This document shows positions 1 to 9,285 of a stretch of 64,000 nucleotides of DNA, piece by piece (position 1 is the stretch's first letter; every line of letters begins with the position of its first letter). The translations under genes and the position numbers were made by a program. The stretch is from Comamonadaceae bacterium PBBC1. GTDB lineage: Bacteria; Pseudomonadota; Gammaproteobacteria; Burkholderiales; Burkholderiaceae_C. The notes beneath the pieces were generated by a model. The model was given only the letters and a program-made list of their open reading frames with translations, was not told where the DNA came from and did no database searches. The DNA lies in contig NKIP01000005.1 in NCBI GenBank assembly GCA_002256145.1, forward strand, positions 236,507 through 300,506, read 5' to 3'.

Positions 1-457
1 GCGCAATGGCACCAGGCACATCAAATGGCCGGTCATCGATGGCCGCCAAAATCAGGTCACGCCCGGCATGCAAAGCGGCGCGGCTCACAGCCTCGTGCCG
101 TGTGCGGATGACCACTTTGTAAACACCACGGGGACCGGCTTCGCGGGCCTTGCCAAAACCGGTTTGCATGCCGGCGCGAGTTTGCAACTCCAAGGCCACA
201 TGCTCTAAAACGTGTCCGGGCCAAGTGCCTTCTTCGAGGCGCTTGAGAAAGCCACCGCGCTCGCCCACACTGCAGCGGTGCTCAATCAAACCCGGCAACC
301 AGGCCGTCAGGCGCTCGTTGAAACCGGGCAGGGTGTTGGAGGGGCAGTCTTCCAGATCGCCAATGTCGATCAAGGCTTCAATCACCGGACGGTAAGTCCA
401 GATGTTGGGACCGCGCAAATGCGTCATGCGCAGGAAGTGGATGTGGTGAGCGCTCAT
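1..457 (-). CDS. cphA: cyanophycin synthetase, N-terminal part (runs off the window)
   Basis: Reading the minus strand from the ATG at 457 gives about 152 residues that continue past the left edge. They include the segment LRGPNIWTYRPVIEALIDIG near residue 14, then HRCSVGERGGFL, GHVLEHVALELQ and a GFGKAREA stretch, which are the conserved N-terminal blocks of cyanophycin synthetases. The enzyme polymerises aspartate and arginine into the storage polymer cyanophycin, using ATP, in the cytoplasm. Only the N-terminal domain is present here; the ATP-grasp and Mur-ligase-like parts lie outside. Burkholderiales often carry two tandem synthetases, and which of the two this is cannot be told. It diverges from the ABC transporter at 648 across a 190-bp gap that should hold both promoters, although none was recognised. 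Confidence 0.88.
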   Translation of the reverse strand, partial: MSAHHIHFLRMTHLRGPNIWTYRPVIEALIDIGDLEDCPSNTLPGFNERLTAWLPGLIEHRCSVGERGGFLKRLEEGTWPGHVLEHVALELQTRAGMQTGFGKAREAGPRGVYKVVIRTRHEAVSRAALHAGRDLILAAIDDRPFDVPGAIA

Positions 458-647
458 GGGTGGGGTGTGCAGCGATACAATGACCGACCGTCATCGGCAT
501 GGGCCATCTGGCTTTGACAAAGCGCATGGGTCATCGGGTACATGGGTGGTGTGGGTGCAGTCGTTGAGCCAAGGCATTGGCCAAATCTGTGTGGTTTTTT
601 GTCCGGCTGACCCTCTGGTTGGCCGTGTTCATTGCGGTTTGACTTTC

Positions 648-2957
648 ATGACTACAACATATTCCTCAGCTTCACTCCGTTCGGTGGTTCCGGACGCTTG
701 GGTTGCTGAGGTGACTTCCCAGCTTCTACCCCAAGAAAACGTCACAGCCTGGCTGGAAGTTGACCTCGATGCATCGCTGAATTTCGTCAAAAGTGGCATC
801 ATTTTGACCGATCAACGGGTTCTATCTTCTGACGGCCCGCAAAAAAGTTGGCGTCAATGGCCCTTAACGACTGCTTTGCAGCTCAAATTGAGTGACCACG
901 CCGGTGTGGCCACCCTGGCTTTGTCCGAGCCCCAAGGCCGTTTGGCCGTTTGGCGTTTCACCCTGGGTTTGCAAGCCGCAGCCTCGCGTTGGCTGGCCCA
1001 GTTTGAGGCACAACAAACCCATGACGCCCAAACAGCCGACGGTGCCCCCCTGCAAACCCGCTTGTCCAGCGCGGTCTGCCCCGTGTGCCAAACCGTCATG
1101 GGGCCAGACGACGCCGACTGCCCCGCGTGCAGTCGCGAAGACCTGGTGCCCCCCTCCACCTGGACCCTGTTCAAGTTGTGGCGCTTTGCCCGGCCCTACC
1201 AAGGCTCTCTGCTGGCCGGTTTTTTGCTCACGCTGGCGGCCACAGCGGCCACCTTGGTGCCGCCTTACCTGACCATGCCGCTGATGGACGACATCCTGAT
1301 CCCTTACCAAAACGGCAAGGCCATCGACCCCGGGGTGGTGTCCTTGTACCTCATGGGCTTGTTGGGCTCGGCCTTGTTGGCCTGGGGCTTGGGCTGGGCC
1401 AAAACTTATATTTTGGCGCTGGTGTCCGAGCGCATTGGGGCCGACTTGCGCACCACCACCTATGAACACCTGCTCAAACTCTCGCTTGAGTACTTTGGCG
1501 AGCGCCGCACTGGCGATTTGATTGCCCGCATCGGCAGCGAAACCGACCGCATCAACGTCTTTTTGTCTTTGCACCTGCTGGACTTTGCCACCGACGTGCT
1601 CATGATCTTGATGACCGCCGTCATCTTGTTCACCATCAACCCCACGCTGGCGCTGGTCACCTTGTTGCCCTTGCCATTCATTGGCTGGCTCATCCATGTG
1701 GTGCGTGAAAAACTGCGCACCGGCTTCGAAAAAATCGACCGCGTCTGGGCCGAGGTCACCAATGTGCTCACCGACACCATCCCTGGCATCCGGGTGGTCA
1801 AGGCCTTTGCCCAAGAAGACCGCGAAGCCCAGCGCTTCAAAGACGCCAACCACCACAACCTGCAAGTCAACGACAAGCTCAATCGGGTGTGGTCGCTGTT
1901 TTCACCCACCGTGACCCTGATGACCGAAATTGGTTTGCTGGTGGTTTGGGGCTTTGGCATCTGGCTGGTGTCTGACGACCAGATCACCGTGGGGGTGCTG
2001 ACGGCATTTCTGGCCTACATCGGCCGTTTTTACAGCCGACTCGACTCGATGAGCCGCATCGTGTCCAACACCCAAAAGGCAGCGTCTGGGGCCAAACGCA
2101 TTTTTGACATCCTCGATCACGTCTCCAGCGTGCCCGAGCCCACCGATCCCAAAGCCCTGCCTGCCCATGTGCAAGGCCGACTGACCGTGCGCGATGCCGG
2201 TTTTCGCTATGGCAACCGGGCCGTGATACGGCAACTCAACCTCAACATCGAGCCCGGCCAGATGATTGGCCTGGTGGGCCACAGCGGCTCGGGCAAAAGC
2301 ACGCTGGTCAACCTGATCTGCCGCTTTTACGACCTGAGTGAAGGCGCGATTGAGCTTGACGGCACCGACATCCGCCAACTCAAAGTGGCCGACTACCGAC
2401 GCCAAATTGGCCTGGTGCTGCAAGAGCCCTTTTTGTTCTTTGGCACCATTGCCGACAACATTGCCTACGGCAAGCCCGAGGCCACCCGCGAAGAGATTGT
2501 TGCCGCCGCCCGTGCGGCCCATGCCCACGAGTTCATTTTGCGCATGCCCCAAGGCTACGACTCTCTGGTGGGCGAACGGGGGCAGGGCCTGTCAGGGGGG
2601 GAGCGCCAACGCATCTCGATTGCCCGGGCCTTGCTCATCAACCCGCGCATTTTGATTTTGGACGAAGCCACCTCGGCGGTCGACACCGAAACCGAAAAAG
2701 AAATCCAGCGCGCCCTGGACAACCTCGTGCGCGGTCGCACCACCATTGCCATTGCCCACCGCTTGTCAACCCTGCGCAAAGCCGACCGCCTGGTGGTCAT
2801 GGACAAAGGCGTGGTGGTGGAAGAGGGCACCCACGACGCGCTGATTGAAGCGCAAGGCGCCTACTGGCGCTTGTACGAAGCCCAGCAACGCCAGGCCGAA
2901 GCCGAAGCCGTGTTGGGCAGCAGCCTTGAGACCCCACTGCAAAAGGTGAGCGCATGA
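648..2957 (+). CDS. cyanophycin-associated ABC exporter, fused membrane and ATPase domains with N-terminal zinc ribbon
   Basis: The protein is 769 residues from the ATG at 648; the frame is open upstream to 456, but that extension does not look protein-like. The first ~140 residues form a soluble domain, then a zinc-ribbon-like CPVC...CPAC pair, then a six-helix exporter-type membrane domain (about residues 170-470), then an ATPase with Walker A GHSGSGKST, signature LSGGERQ and Walker B LILDEATSA. This is a type IV (MsbA-like) half-exporter. Its position beside cphA and directly upstream of a DUF1854 gene, which it overlaps by 4 bp (ATGA), matches the conserved cyanophycin-associated pair of Burkholderiales. 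The substrate is unknown. No clear Shine-Dalgarno precedes the chosen start. Confidence 0.85.
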   Translation: MTTTYSSASLRSVVPDAWVAEVTSQLLPQENVTAWLEVDLDASLNFVKSGIILTDQRVLSSDGPQKSWRQWPLTTALQLKLSDHAGVATLALSEPQGRLAVWRFTLGLQAAASRWLAQFEAQQTHDAQTADGAPLQTRLSSAVCPVCQTVMGPDDADCPACSREDLVPPSTWTLFKLWRFARPYQGSLLAGFLLTLAATAATLVPPYLTMPLMDDILIPYQNGKAIDPGVVSLYLMGLLGSALLAWGLGWAKTYILALVSERIGADLRTTTYEHLLKLSLEYFGERRTGDLIARIGSETDRINVFLSLHLLDFATDVLMILMTAVILFTINPTLALVTLLPLPFIGWLIHVVREKLRTGFEKIDRVWAEVTNVLTDTIPGIRVVKAFAQEDREAQRFKDANHHNLQVNDKLNRVWSLFSPTVTLMTEIGLLVVWGFGIWLVSDDQITVGVLTAFLAYIGRFYSRLDSMSRIVSNTQKAASGAKRIFDILDHVSSVPEPTDPKALPAHVQGRLTVRDAGFRYGNRAVIRQLNLNIEPGQMIGLVGHSGSGKSTLVNLICRFYDLSEGAIELDGTDIRQLKVADYRRQIGLVLQEPFLFFGTIADNIAYGKPEATREEIVAAARAAHAHEFILRMPQGYDSLVGERGQGLSGGERQRISIARALLINPRILILDEATSAVDTETEKEIQRALDNLVRGRTTIAIAHRLSTLRKADRLVVMDKGVVVEEGTHDALIEAQGAYWRLYEAQQRQAEAEAVLGSSLETPLQKVSA

Positions 2958-3418
2958 ACCCCTTTGACTTTGAACGCGACGCCTTTGGCCACTGGGTGCT
3001 GGTACTGCCCGACGGCACCCGCCAAAGCCCCATCACCGCTTTGCGGGCCTACCCGGTGTCGGCCCCCGATGCGGGCGTGGCCCTCATGGACGCCGAAGGC
3101 CACGAACTGCTTTGGATTGAAAACCTCTCGGCCTTGCCCGCCAGCCTGCGTCAGCAGGTTTTGCAGGCCCTGAACGAGCGCGAATTTTTGCCCGAAATTT
3201 TGCAACTCGAAGACGTGAGCAGCTTTGCCACCCCCAGCACCTGGCGCGTGCGCACCGACCGGGGCAGCACCCAATTCATGCTCAAAGGCGAAGAAGACAT
3301 CCGGCGCTTGACCGGCACCGTGCTGCTCATCAACGACGCCGATGGCGTGCAATACATGATCCGCGACATGGCCGCCATGGACAAACACTCGCGCAAACTG
3401 CTCGATCGCTTCCTGTAA
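2954..3418 (+). CDS. DUF1854 family protein (cyanophycin-associated)
   Basis: A 154-residue soluble protein whose ATG overlaps the stop of the ABC transporter, so the two are translationally coupled. It resembles the DUF1854 family throughout: an N-terminal FDFERDAFGHW block, ENLSALPASLRQQVLQAL in the middle, and a C-terminal RLTGTVLLINDADGVQYMIRD block. The function is not established. The family co-occurs with this ABC transporter and cyanophycin synthetase, so a partner or regulatory role for the transporter is the natural inference. No signal peptide or membrane segment is visible. The gene is followed by REP elements, not another gene on this strand. Confidence 0.85.
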   Translation: MNPFDFERDAFGHWVLVLPDGTRQSPITALRAYPVSAPDAGVALMDAEGHELLWIENLSALPASLRQQVLQALNEREFLPEILQLEDVSSFATPSTWRVRTDRGSTQFMLKGEEDIRRLTGTVLLINDADGVQYMIRDMAAMDKHSRKLLDRFL

Positions 3419-3487
3419 TCCCACCTACATCCCCACAGGGAGATGCGCAATTGCTACAGGGAGATGCGCACTCGCTGCTGTTGTGTT

Positions 3488-3615
3488 GTAGGAGCCAGCC
3501 CTGCTGGCGATGGAGACGGTGAATGGCCTGCGAGGGTCAATCGCTTGCAGGGCAAGCTCCTACAAAGACAGCAACGGTCAACAGGTAATTTGTAGGAGCC
3601 AGCCCTGCTGGCGAT
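3488..3615. repeat. REP doublet (REPIN) plus single REP
   Basis: A forward REP (GTAGGA head, GCCAGC-CCT-GCTGGC stem-loop, GAT tail) lies at 3488-3511. An inverted REP with a different stem (GCTTGC/GCAAGC, read on the minus strand) lies at 3541-3563, so the two form a REPIN. A third, forward REP lies at 3592-3615. They fill the gap between two convergent genes, the usual place for REP sequences. Confidence 0.85.
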
Positions 3616-3663
3616 CAAGCCCTGTAAGCCACGGACATCCCACCGGGCACTCCAAGAAGTCGT

Positions 3664-5037
3664 TTACAAAGGCCAAACCGAACCGTGCTCGGGCACCAAG
3701 GCCCGCCACTTGATTTCGTGTTCGATGCGCTGTCGCAGCATGTCCGACGCTTCGCGCTCGCCGTGCACCACATACACCTGCCCTGGGGCGCTGGGCATTT
3801 TGTGCAACCAACTGAGCAACTGGTTGGCATCGGCATGGGCAGAGGCCGATTCGATTTGCACCACCTCTGCACGCACCGGCACGTCTTGTGCATGAATGCG
3901 CACCGTGTTGCGGCCACTGGCCAGCGCTGCGCCTCGTGTGCCGGGGGCTTGGTAGCCCGTCAAAATGATCATGTTGCGGTGGTCACCCGCGTATTGCGCC
4001 AAATGGTGCAACACCCGCCCCCCGGTGGCCATGCCACTGGCTGCCAAAATCACCATCGGACCATGCCGCCTTGCCAAAGACTTGGACTGTTCGGGCGTCT
4101 CCAACATGGTGGCCGCATGGTTCATGCTGCGCACCTCTTGTGGGCTCAAACGGTGCTCTCCCGGATGCCTTTCAAACAAAGCGGTGGTGTGGATGGCCAT
4201 GGGGCTGTCCAGAAAAATGGGCAAGCTGTGCGGAATTTCCCCCGCCGCTTTGAGCTGTGCAATGGTGTGCAGCACGGCCTGCGCCCGGCCTACTGCAAAC
4301 ACAGGCACCACGGCCACACCACCACGAGCGGCCAGTTTTTTCAGGAGTGGACCGAGTTCATTGAAGACGTTTTCTTTGGGATGCTGGCGGTCCCCATAAG
4401 TGGACTCGATCAACACCGTATCGGCCTGAGGCGGGGGCTCCGGCGGGTTCATCAGTGGGTCTTCAGGCCGCCCCAAGTCGCCAGAAAACAAGACCCGTCG
4501 TCCCCCCACATCCAGCAACAAACTGGCCGCGCCCAAAATGTGCCCCGCAGGCTGAAAACGCGCTTTCCAACCTGCGATCGGTTCAAACCACTGGCCTTGT
4601 TTTTCTGCATGCAAAGGCTTCAAACTCGCAACGGCCTCTTGTTTGGTGTACAACGGCAGGGCCGGGGCGTGTTTGGAAAAACCGTGCCGATTGGCAAAAA
4701 ACGCATCTTCTTCCTGAATGTGACCGCTGTCAGGCAACAAAATGCTCACCAAATCGCATGTGGCCGAAGTGGCGTGCACCCGTCCCTGAAATCCGTTTTT
4801 AACCAGCAAAGGCAAGTAACCGCTGTGGTCCAAATGCCCATGCGTCAAAACCACTGCGTCAATCTGTGAAGCATTCACAGGCAAAGGGTTCCAGTTTCGC
4901 AAGCGCAATTGCTTGTAGCCCTGAAACAAGCCGCAATCGACCAGCAGCCGTTGATGGTTGTATTCGATCAAGTATTTGGAACCGGTGACCGTATCGGCTC
5001 CGCCGAGAAAGGTGATGGATGCACTCATGACGTTCAT
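3664..5037 (-). CDS. MBL-fold beta-CASP RNA-processing hydrolase
   Basis: A 457-residue protein of the zinc-dependent metallo-beta-lactamase/beta-CASP family, which includes RNases and CPSF73-like nucleases. The N-terminal fold carries the metal motif THGHLDH (residues 65-71). The middle has VLIESTYGDR, and the C-terminal part has ILAASGMATGGRVLHHL and a final HGE motif (VVHGEREAS), typical of the RNA-specificity (RMMBL) domain. The start at 5037 is supported by a GGAGG five bases upstream; an internal Met at residue 4 is the alternative. It probably acts in the cytoplasm as a ribonuclease, with targets unknown. It is flanked on both sides by REP elements and seems to be a single-gene unit. 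Confidence 0.87.
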   Translation of the reverse strand: MNVMSASITFLGGADTVTGSKYLIEYNHQRLLVDCGLFQGYKQLRLRNWNPLPVNASQIDAVVLTHGHLDHSGYLPLLVKNGFQGRVHATSATCDLVSILLPDSGHIQEEDAFFANRHGFSKHAPALPLYTKQEAVASLKPLHAEKQGQWFEPIAGWKARFQPAGHILGAASLLLDVGGRRVLFSGDLGRPEDPLMNPPEPPPQADTVLIESTYGDRQHPKENVFNELGPLLKKLAARGGVAVVPVFAVGRAQAVLHTIAQLKAAGEIPHSLPIFLDSPMAIHTTALFERHPGEHRLSPQEVRSMNHAATMLETPEQSKSLARRHGPMVILAASGMATGGRVLHHLAQYAGDHRNMIILTGYQAPGTRGAALASGRNTVRIHAQDVPVRAEVVQIESASAHADANQLLSWLHKMPSAPGQVYVVHGEREASDMLRQRIEHEIKWRALVPEHGSVWPL

Positions 5038-5141
5038 GGTGCCTCCAAATCAAAAAGCCAATTTGACTCAAGTCAATCAATCCTCGGATTGGCATTGGTT
5101 ATTGAGGGGTTCTGCACACCCCGAATGCGCGGTGTGGAATG

Positions 5142-5218
5142 TGTAGAAGCTTGCCCTGCAAGTGATGGACCCTCGTCAACCATTCACCGTCGCCATCGCC
5201 AGCAGGGCTGGCTCCTAC
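5142..5218. repeat. REPIN between the MBL hydrolase and dnaJ
   Basis: A forward REP variant (GTAGAAG head, GCTTGC/GCAAG stem) at 5142-5165 pairs with an inverted GCCAGC/GCTGGC REP at 5195-5218. It lies downstream of dnaJ, so it may stabilise the 3' end of that transcript (inference). Confidence 0.75.
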
Positions 5219-5308
5219 AAAATCCGCCTCATGCGCGTGGATGGTTTTTTATCCAACCGTCGAGTCTGCGCACGTGGATTTACAAAACCCCGTGCAGCTT
5301 TGCTGACA

Positions 5309-6451
5309 TCAAGCGCCGAAGAAGCCCTTGAGTTTGTCGGTCCAGGTTTCGCCGCTGGGCTGGTGTTTGCCGCCGCCCTTGGTCAGGGACTCTTCAAACT
5401 CTTTGAGCAATTTTTTCTGATGCTCGGTGAGTTTGACGGGTGTCTCTACGGTGATGTGGCAATACAAGTCACCCGGATAGTTGCCGCGCACGCCCTTGAT
5501 CCCCTTGCCGCGCAAGCGGAACTGCTTGCCCGTTTGGGTGCCTTCGGGAATGTCGATGGCCGCTTTGCCGCCCAGTGTGGGCACTTCGATCTCGCCGCCC
5601 AAGGCCGCTTTGGAAAAGCTGATCGGCACGGCGCAGTGCAGGTCGTCGCCGTCCCGTTCAAAGATGTCGTGCTTTTTCAGGCGAATCTCGATGAACAAAT
5701 CGCCTGGTGGCCCGCCATTGGTGCCGGGCTCGCCGTTGCCCGCGCTGCGGATGCGCATGCCGTCGTCGATGCCGGCCGGGATTTTGACTTCCAGCGTCTT
5801 TTGCTTTTTGACCTTGCCTTGCCCATGGCAAGTGCCGCAGGGGTCGGGAATGATCTTGCCCGTGCCACGGCAGTTGGGGCAGGTTTGCTGCACGCTGAAA
5901 AAGCCTTGGCGCATTTGCACTTGGCCCTGGCCGTGGCAGGTCGAGCAGGTTTTGGCGCTGGTGCCAGGCTTGGCACCGCTGCCGTGGCAGGTGTCGCACT
6001 CGTCCCAGCTGGGGATGCGCAGCTGCGAGTCCTTGCCGCCAGCTGCTTCTTCGAGCGTGATCTCCATCGCGTAGCTGAGGTCGGCACCCCGGAAGACTTG
6101 CCGTCCACCGCCGCGTCCACCGCGGCCCTGGCCGCCAAAGATGTCACCAAAGATGTCGCCAAAGGCATCACCAAAGCCACCAAAGCCTTCGGCACCGCCG
6201 CGCATATTGGGGTCTACACCCGCGTGGCCATGCTGGTCGTAAGCCGCACGTTTTTGCGGGTCCGACAGCATCTCGTAGGCTTCCTTGCCTTCCTTGAATT
6301 TGGCCTCGGCTTCCTTGGCTTTGGCGTCATCCCCCTGGTTGCGGTCAGGGTGGTACTTCATCGCCAGCTTGCGATAAGCCTTTTTGATGTCTTCGTCTGA
6401 GGCGTTTTTGGCAACGCCCAGCACTTCGTAAAAATCTCGTTTTGTCGCCAT
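5309..6451 (-). CDS. dnaJ: chaperone DnaJ (Hsp40)
   Basis: A 380-residue type I J-protein. The J domain has HPD at residues 34-36, followed by a Gly/Phe-rich linker ([19 protein letters not shown]). A zinc region follows with four CxxCxGxG repeats ([32 protein letters not shown]), then the C-terminal substrate-binding domain. It stimulates the ATPase of DnaK and delivers unfolded clients in the cytoplasm. It lies 102 bp downstream of dnaK on the same strand and is probably co-transcribed. The length is normal for the family. Confidence 0.97.
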   Translation of the reverse strand: MATKRDFYEVLGVAKNASDEDIKKAYRKLAMKYHPDRNQGDDAKAKEAEAKFKEGKEAYEMLSDPQKRAAYDQHGHAGVDPNMRGGAEGFGGFGDAFGDIFGDIFGGQGRGGRGGGRQVFRGADLSYAMEITLEEAAGGKDSQLRIPSWDECDTCHGSGAKPGTSAKTCSTCHGQGQVQMRQGFFSVQQTCPNCRGTGKIIPDPCGTCHGQGKVKKQKTLEVKIPAGIDDGMRIRSAGNGEPGTNGGPPGDLFIEIRLKKHDIFERDGDDLHCAVPISFSKAALGGEIEVPTLGGKAAIDIPEGTQTGKQFRLRGKGIKGVRGNYPGDLYCHITVETPVKLTEHQKKLLKEFEESLTKGGGKHQPSGETWTDKLKGFFGA

Positions 6452-6491
6452 GGGGCAAATCCAACCGTTAGAACAAGAACGCCGCGAAGGC

Positions 6492-6509
6492 GATTCAGGG
6501 GGCTGAATC
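6492..6509 (-). other. hairpin in the dnaK-dnaJ intergenic gap
   Basis: GATTCAG and CTGAATC arms, 7 bp each, around a short G-rich loop, lie between the dnaK stop and the dnaJ start, with a second small GC-rich hairpin nearer dnaK (about 6528-6542). No T-run follows, so it looks like an attenuating or mRNA-processing structure and not a terminator. The role is inferred only. Confidence 0.4.
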
Positions 6510-6553
6510 AGCTTGCGCGGCGGAACTGCGGCGAGGCCGCAGAGGGGTGGGTC

Positions 6554-8479
6554 TTAGCCCTTTTTGACTTCCTTGACTTCCGCGTCCACCACGTTGTCGT
6601 CTTGTGGCTTGGCATCGGCACCGCCGGCTGCAGCACCCGCAGCGGCTTGCTGAGCTTGCATGTCGGCATAGACCTTTTCGCCCAACTTTTGGCTGGCGGT
6701 CATCAGGGCTTCGGTTTTGGCTTCGATGTCGGCTTTGTCTTCGCCCTTCAAAACTTCTTCCAAGGCCTTGGTGGCCGCTTCGATGGCTTCTTTCTCGGCC
6801 GCTTCGATCTTGTCGCCGTGCTCGGTCAGGCTCTTTTTCATGCTGTGCACAGCGGCTTCGCCAGCATTGCGGGCTTGCACGAGTTCGAGCTTTTTCTTGT
6901 CTTCTTCGGCGTTCAGCTCGGCGTCTTTCACCATTTGCTGAATTTCGGCTTCGGACAGACCGGAGTTGGCCTTGATGGTGATCTTGTTTTCTTTGCCGGT
7001 GCCTTTGTCCTTGGCGCCCACATGCAAGATGCCGTTGGCGTCGATGTCAAAAGACACTTCGATCTGAGGTGTGCCACGCGCTGCGGGTGGGATGCCTTCG
7101 AGGTTGAATTCGCCCAGCGCCTTGTTGCCACTGGCGATTTCGCGCTCGCCCTGGAACACCTTGATCGTCACGGCCGGCTGGTTGTCTTCAGCGGTCGAGA
7201 AGGTCTGTGCAAACTTGGTCGGGATCGTGGTGTTCTTGGTGATCATCTTGGTCATCACGCCGCCCATGGTCTCGATGCCCAGGGACAGAGGCGTCACGTC
7301 GAGCAGCAGCACGTCGGTGCGGTCGCCTGACAAAACCTGGCCTTGAATCGCAGCACCCACGGCCACGGCTTCGTCGGGGTTCACGTCTTTGCGTGGCTCC
7401 TTGCCAAAGAACTCTTTGACCTTCTCTTGCACCTTGGGCATGCGGGACATGCCGCCGACCAAAATGATGTCGTCGATCTCGCCGACCGACACGCCAGCGT
7501 CCTTGATGGCCATGCGGCAAGGGGCGATGGTGCGCTCAATCAGCTCTTCCACCAACTGCTCCAACTTGGCGCGGGTCAGCTTCACGTTCAAGTGCTTGGG
7601 GCCAGTGGCATCGGCCGTGATGTAAGGCAGGTTGACGTCGGTCGAAGCCGAGCTGGACAGCTCGATTTTGGCCTTTTCAGCGGCTTCTTTCAGGCGCTGC
7701 AGGGCCAGCACGTCTTTGGCCAGATCGACGCCGGATTCTTTCTTGAACTCGGTGATGATGAAGTCGATGATGCGCTGGTCAAAGTCTTCGCCGCCCAAGA
7801 AGGTGTCACCGTTGGTGGACAGCACTTCGAACTGCTTTTCGCCGTCCACATCGGCGATCTCGATGATGGACACGTCGAACGTGCCGCCACCCAAGTCATA
7901 CACAGCGATCTTGCGGTCGCCCTTTTCTTGCTTGTCCAGGCCAAAGGCCAGGGCTGCAGCGGTGGGCTCGTTGATGATGCGCTTGACGTCCAGACCGGCA
8001 ATGCGGCCAGCGTCTTTGGTGGCCTGACGCTGGGCGTCGTTGAAGTAAGCGGGTACCGTGATCACGGCCTCGGTCACTTCTTCGCCGAGGTAGTCTTCGG
8101 CGGTTTTCTTCATCTTGCGCAGAATCTCAGCGCTGATCTGTGGCGGGGCCAATTTGTTGCCGCGCACTTCCACCCAAGCGTCGCCGTTGTCGGCTTTGGC
8201 AATGGTGTAAGGCATCAGGTCGATGTCTTTTTGAACTTCTTTTTCGGCGAACTTGCGGCCGATCAAGCGTTTGACCGCGTACAGCGTGTTCTTGGGGTTG
8301 GTGACCGCCTGGCGCTTGGCCGATGCGCCGACCAAAATTTCGCCATCTTCTTGGTATGCAATGATCGACGGGGTGGTGCGAGCGCCTTCGGCGTTTTCGA
8401 TCACTTTGGTCGTGTTGCCTTCCATGATGGCCACGCACGAGTTGGTGGTGCCCAAGTCAATACCGATGATTCTTCCCAT
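6554..8479 (-). CDS. dnaK: chaperone DnaK (Hsp70)
   Basis: A 641-residue Hsp70. The N-terminal ATPase begins with [14 protein letters not shown], contains [12 protein letters not shown] and VGGMSRMP, and joins the substrate-binding domain through [10 protein letters not shown]. The C-terminal helical lid ends in a low-complexity tail ([15 protein letters not shown]) characteristic of proteobacterial DnaK. It folds and protects proteins with DnaJ and GrpE, which flank it. A CGGAG Shine-Dalgarno lies upstream, and a sigma-32-type promoter sits at 8520-8547, so it can be heat-induced independently of grpE. Confidence 0.98.
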   Translation of the reverse strand: MGRIIGIDLGTTNSCVAIMEGNTTKVIENAEGARTTPSIIAYQEDGEILVGASAKRQAVTNPKNTLYAVKRLIGRKFAEKEVQKDIDLMPYTIAKADNGDAWVEVRGNKLAPPQISAEILRKMKKTAEDYLGEEVTEAVITVPAYFNDAQRQATKDAGRIAGLDVKRIINEPTAAALAFGLDKQEKGDRKIAVYDLGGGTFDVSIIEIADVDGEKQFEVLSTNGDTFLGGEDFDQRIIDFIITEFKKESGVDLAKDVLALQRLKEAAEKAKIELSSSASTDVNLPYITADATGPKHLNVKLTRAKLEQLVEELIERTIAPCRMAIKDAGVSVGEIDDIILVGGMSRMPKVQEKVKEFFGKEPRKDVNPDEAVAVGAAIQGQVLSGDRTDVLLLDVTPLSLGIETMGGVMTKMITKNTTIPTKFAQTFSTAEDNQPAVTIKVFQGEREIASGNKALGEFNLEGIPPAARGTPQIEVSFDIDANGILHVGAKDKGTGKENKITIKANSGLSEAEIQQMVKDAELNAEEDKKKLELVQARNAGEAAVHSMKKSLTEHGDKIEAAEKEAIEAATKALEEVLKGEDKADIEAKTEALMTASQKLGEKVYADMQAQQAAAGAAAGGADAKPQDDNVVDAEVKEVKKG

Positions 8480-8519
8480 TTTGATACTCCGAAATTGTTG
8501 AAAAGTGCAGATGTTTTGC

Positions 8520-8547
8520 AGTTGGGGCAGCGGGGTGGTTTTTCAAG
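8520..8547 (-). promoter_or_regulatory. sigma-32 (heat-shock) promoter of dnaK
   Basis: On the minus strand, CTTGAAA (8541-8547) is followed after 13 bp by CCCCAACT (8520-8527). The sigma-32 consensus is CTTGAAA, 11-16 bp, CCCCATNT, so the -35 is perfect and the -10 differs at two positions at most. It lies about 40 bp upstream of the dnaK start. Confidence 0.75.
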
Positions 8548-8574
8548 TCCCCACACGCCAAAAAAGGTTTTTGA

Positions 8575-9135
8575 TTATTTGGGCGCGGTCACCGTCACCA
8601 AGGCCGGACGCAGCACGCGCTCAGCGATGGAATAGCCCTTTTGCAGCACCGTGACCACGGTGTTGGGCTCTTGCTCGGCGGGCACCACACTGATGGCCTG
8701 GTGGTGGTGTGGGTCAAATTTGGTGCCGGCAGGCGGTGCAATCTCGACCACTTTGTTGCGCTCCAGCGCGCTTTTGAGCTGGCGCAAGGTGGCTTGCGAA
8801 CCTTCACGGATCTGCTCCAGCGTGGCATTGGGGATGGCCAGGCCCGCTTCCAGGCTGTCCAGCACCGGCAGCAAACTGTCGGCAAAACCCTCGACGGCAA
8901 ATTTGCGAGCCTTGCTGATCTCGTCTTCGGCACGGCGGCGGGCGTTTTGCACATCGGCTTGGGCACGCAGGTACTGGTCGGCCAAATCGGCGTTTTGCGC
9001 TTTCAAGTTGACCAATTCGGCTTGGGCATCGGCCAAAGGATCGGTGGCTTGGGAGGACGCGGCCATGGCGGCTACGGCGGCCAATTCTTCGTCGCTCAAG
9101 GCTTGGGTTTGGGAGTTTTGTGTGGCTTCTGACAT
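8575..9135 (-). CDS. grpE: nucleotide exchange factor GrpE
   Basis: A 186-residue protein from the ATG at 9135 (MSEATQNS). The frame stays open to 9222, but that would add 29 unlikely residues and run through the heat-shock promoter. An acidic, coiled-coil N-terminal half ([19 protein letters not shown], then [10 protein letters not shown]) is followed by the beta-rich GrpE head with [13 protein letters not shown] and a VLQKGYSI...RVLRPALV end. GrpE releases ADP from DnaK. It is first in the grpE-dnaK-dnaJ cluster. Confidence 0.95.
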   Translation of the reverse strand: MSEATQNSQTQALSDEELAAVAAMAASSQATDPLADAQAELVNLKAQNADLADQYLRAQADVQNARRRAEDEISKARKFAVEGFADSLLPVLDSLEAGLAIPNATLEQIREGSQATLRQLKSALERNKVVEIAPPAGTKFDPHHHQAISVVPAEQEPNTVVTVLQKGYSIAERVLRPALVTVTAPK

Positions 9136-9168
9136 GAACAATGTCCGCAAAAAATGAATACCCCTCTT

Positions 9169-9196
9169 ATGTAGGGGCGTATTGGAGGGCTTCAAG
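9169..9196 (-). promoter_or_regulatory. sigma-32 (heat-shock) promoter of grpE
   Basis: On the minus strand, CTTGAA (9191-9196) is followed after 13 bp by CCCCTACAT (9169-9177), close to the sigma-32 consensus CTTGAAA / CCCCATNT. It lies about 35 bp upstream of the grpE ATG, just downstream of the terminator of the FKBP gene. The spacer length equals that of the dnaK promoter. Confidence 0.75.
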
Positions 9197-9236
9197 GGGG
9201 AATTTGACTGAAAAGTGGGCAAGGGTGCCGCGCAAG

Positions 9237-9262
9237 AAAAAACCCGCCAAATGGCGGGTTTT
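9237..9262 (-). terminator. rho-independent terminator of the FKBP gene
   Basis: Read on the minus strand, AACCCGCC and GGCGGGTT form a perfect 8-bp stem with a 4-nt loop, followed by a run of Ts. It lies 24 bp past the stop of the FKBP gene and insulates the grpE promoter. The A/T runs on both sides mean it could also act on the plus strand. Confidence 0.85.
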
Positions 9263-9285
9263 GCCCCAATGCAGCCGATGTGCGC

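Noticed and set aside
3685..4869. 394-codon plus-strand frame opposite the MBL hydrolase
   Set aside because: The opposite strand encodes a clear beta-CASP enzyme with motifs in order; this frame has no recognisable family.
5162..6400. 412-codon plus-strand frame opposite dnaJ
   Set aside because: It is antisense to dnaJ, whose HPD and zinc motifs are unambiguous, and begins in REP DNA.
7343..8635. 430-codon plus-strand frame opposite dnaK
   Set aside because: It is the antisense of the well-supported dnaK gene. Long opposite frames are common in GC-rich coding DNA, and the composition is unlike a protein.
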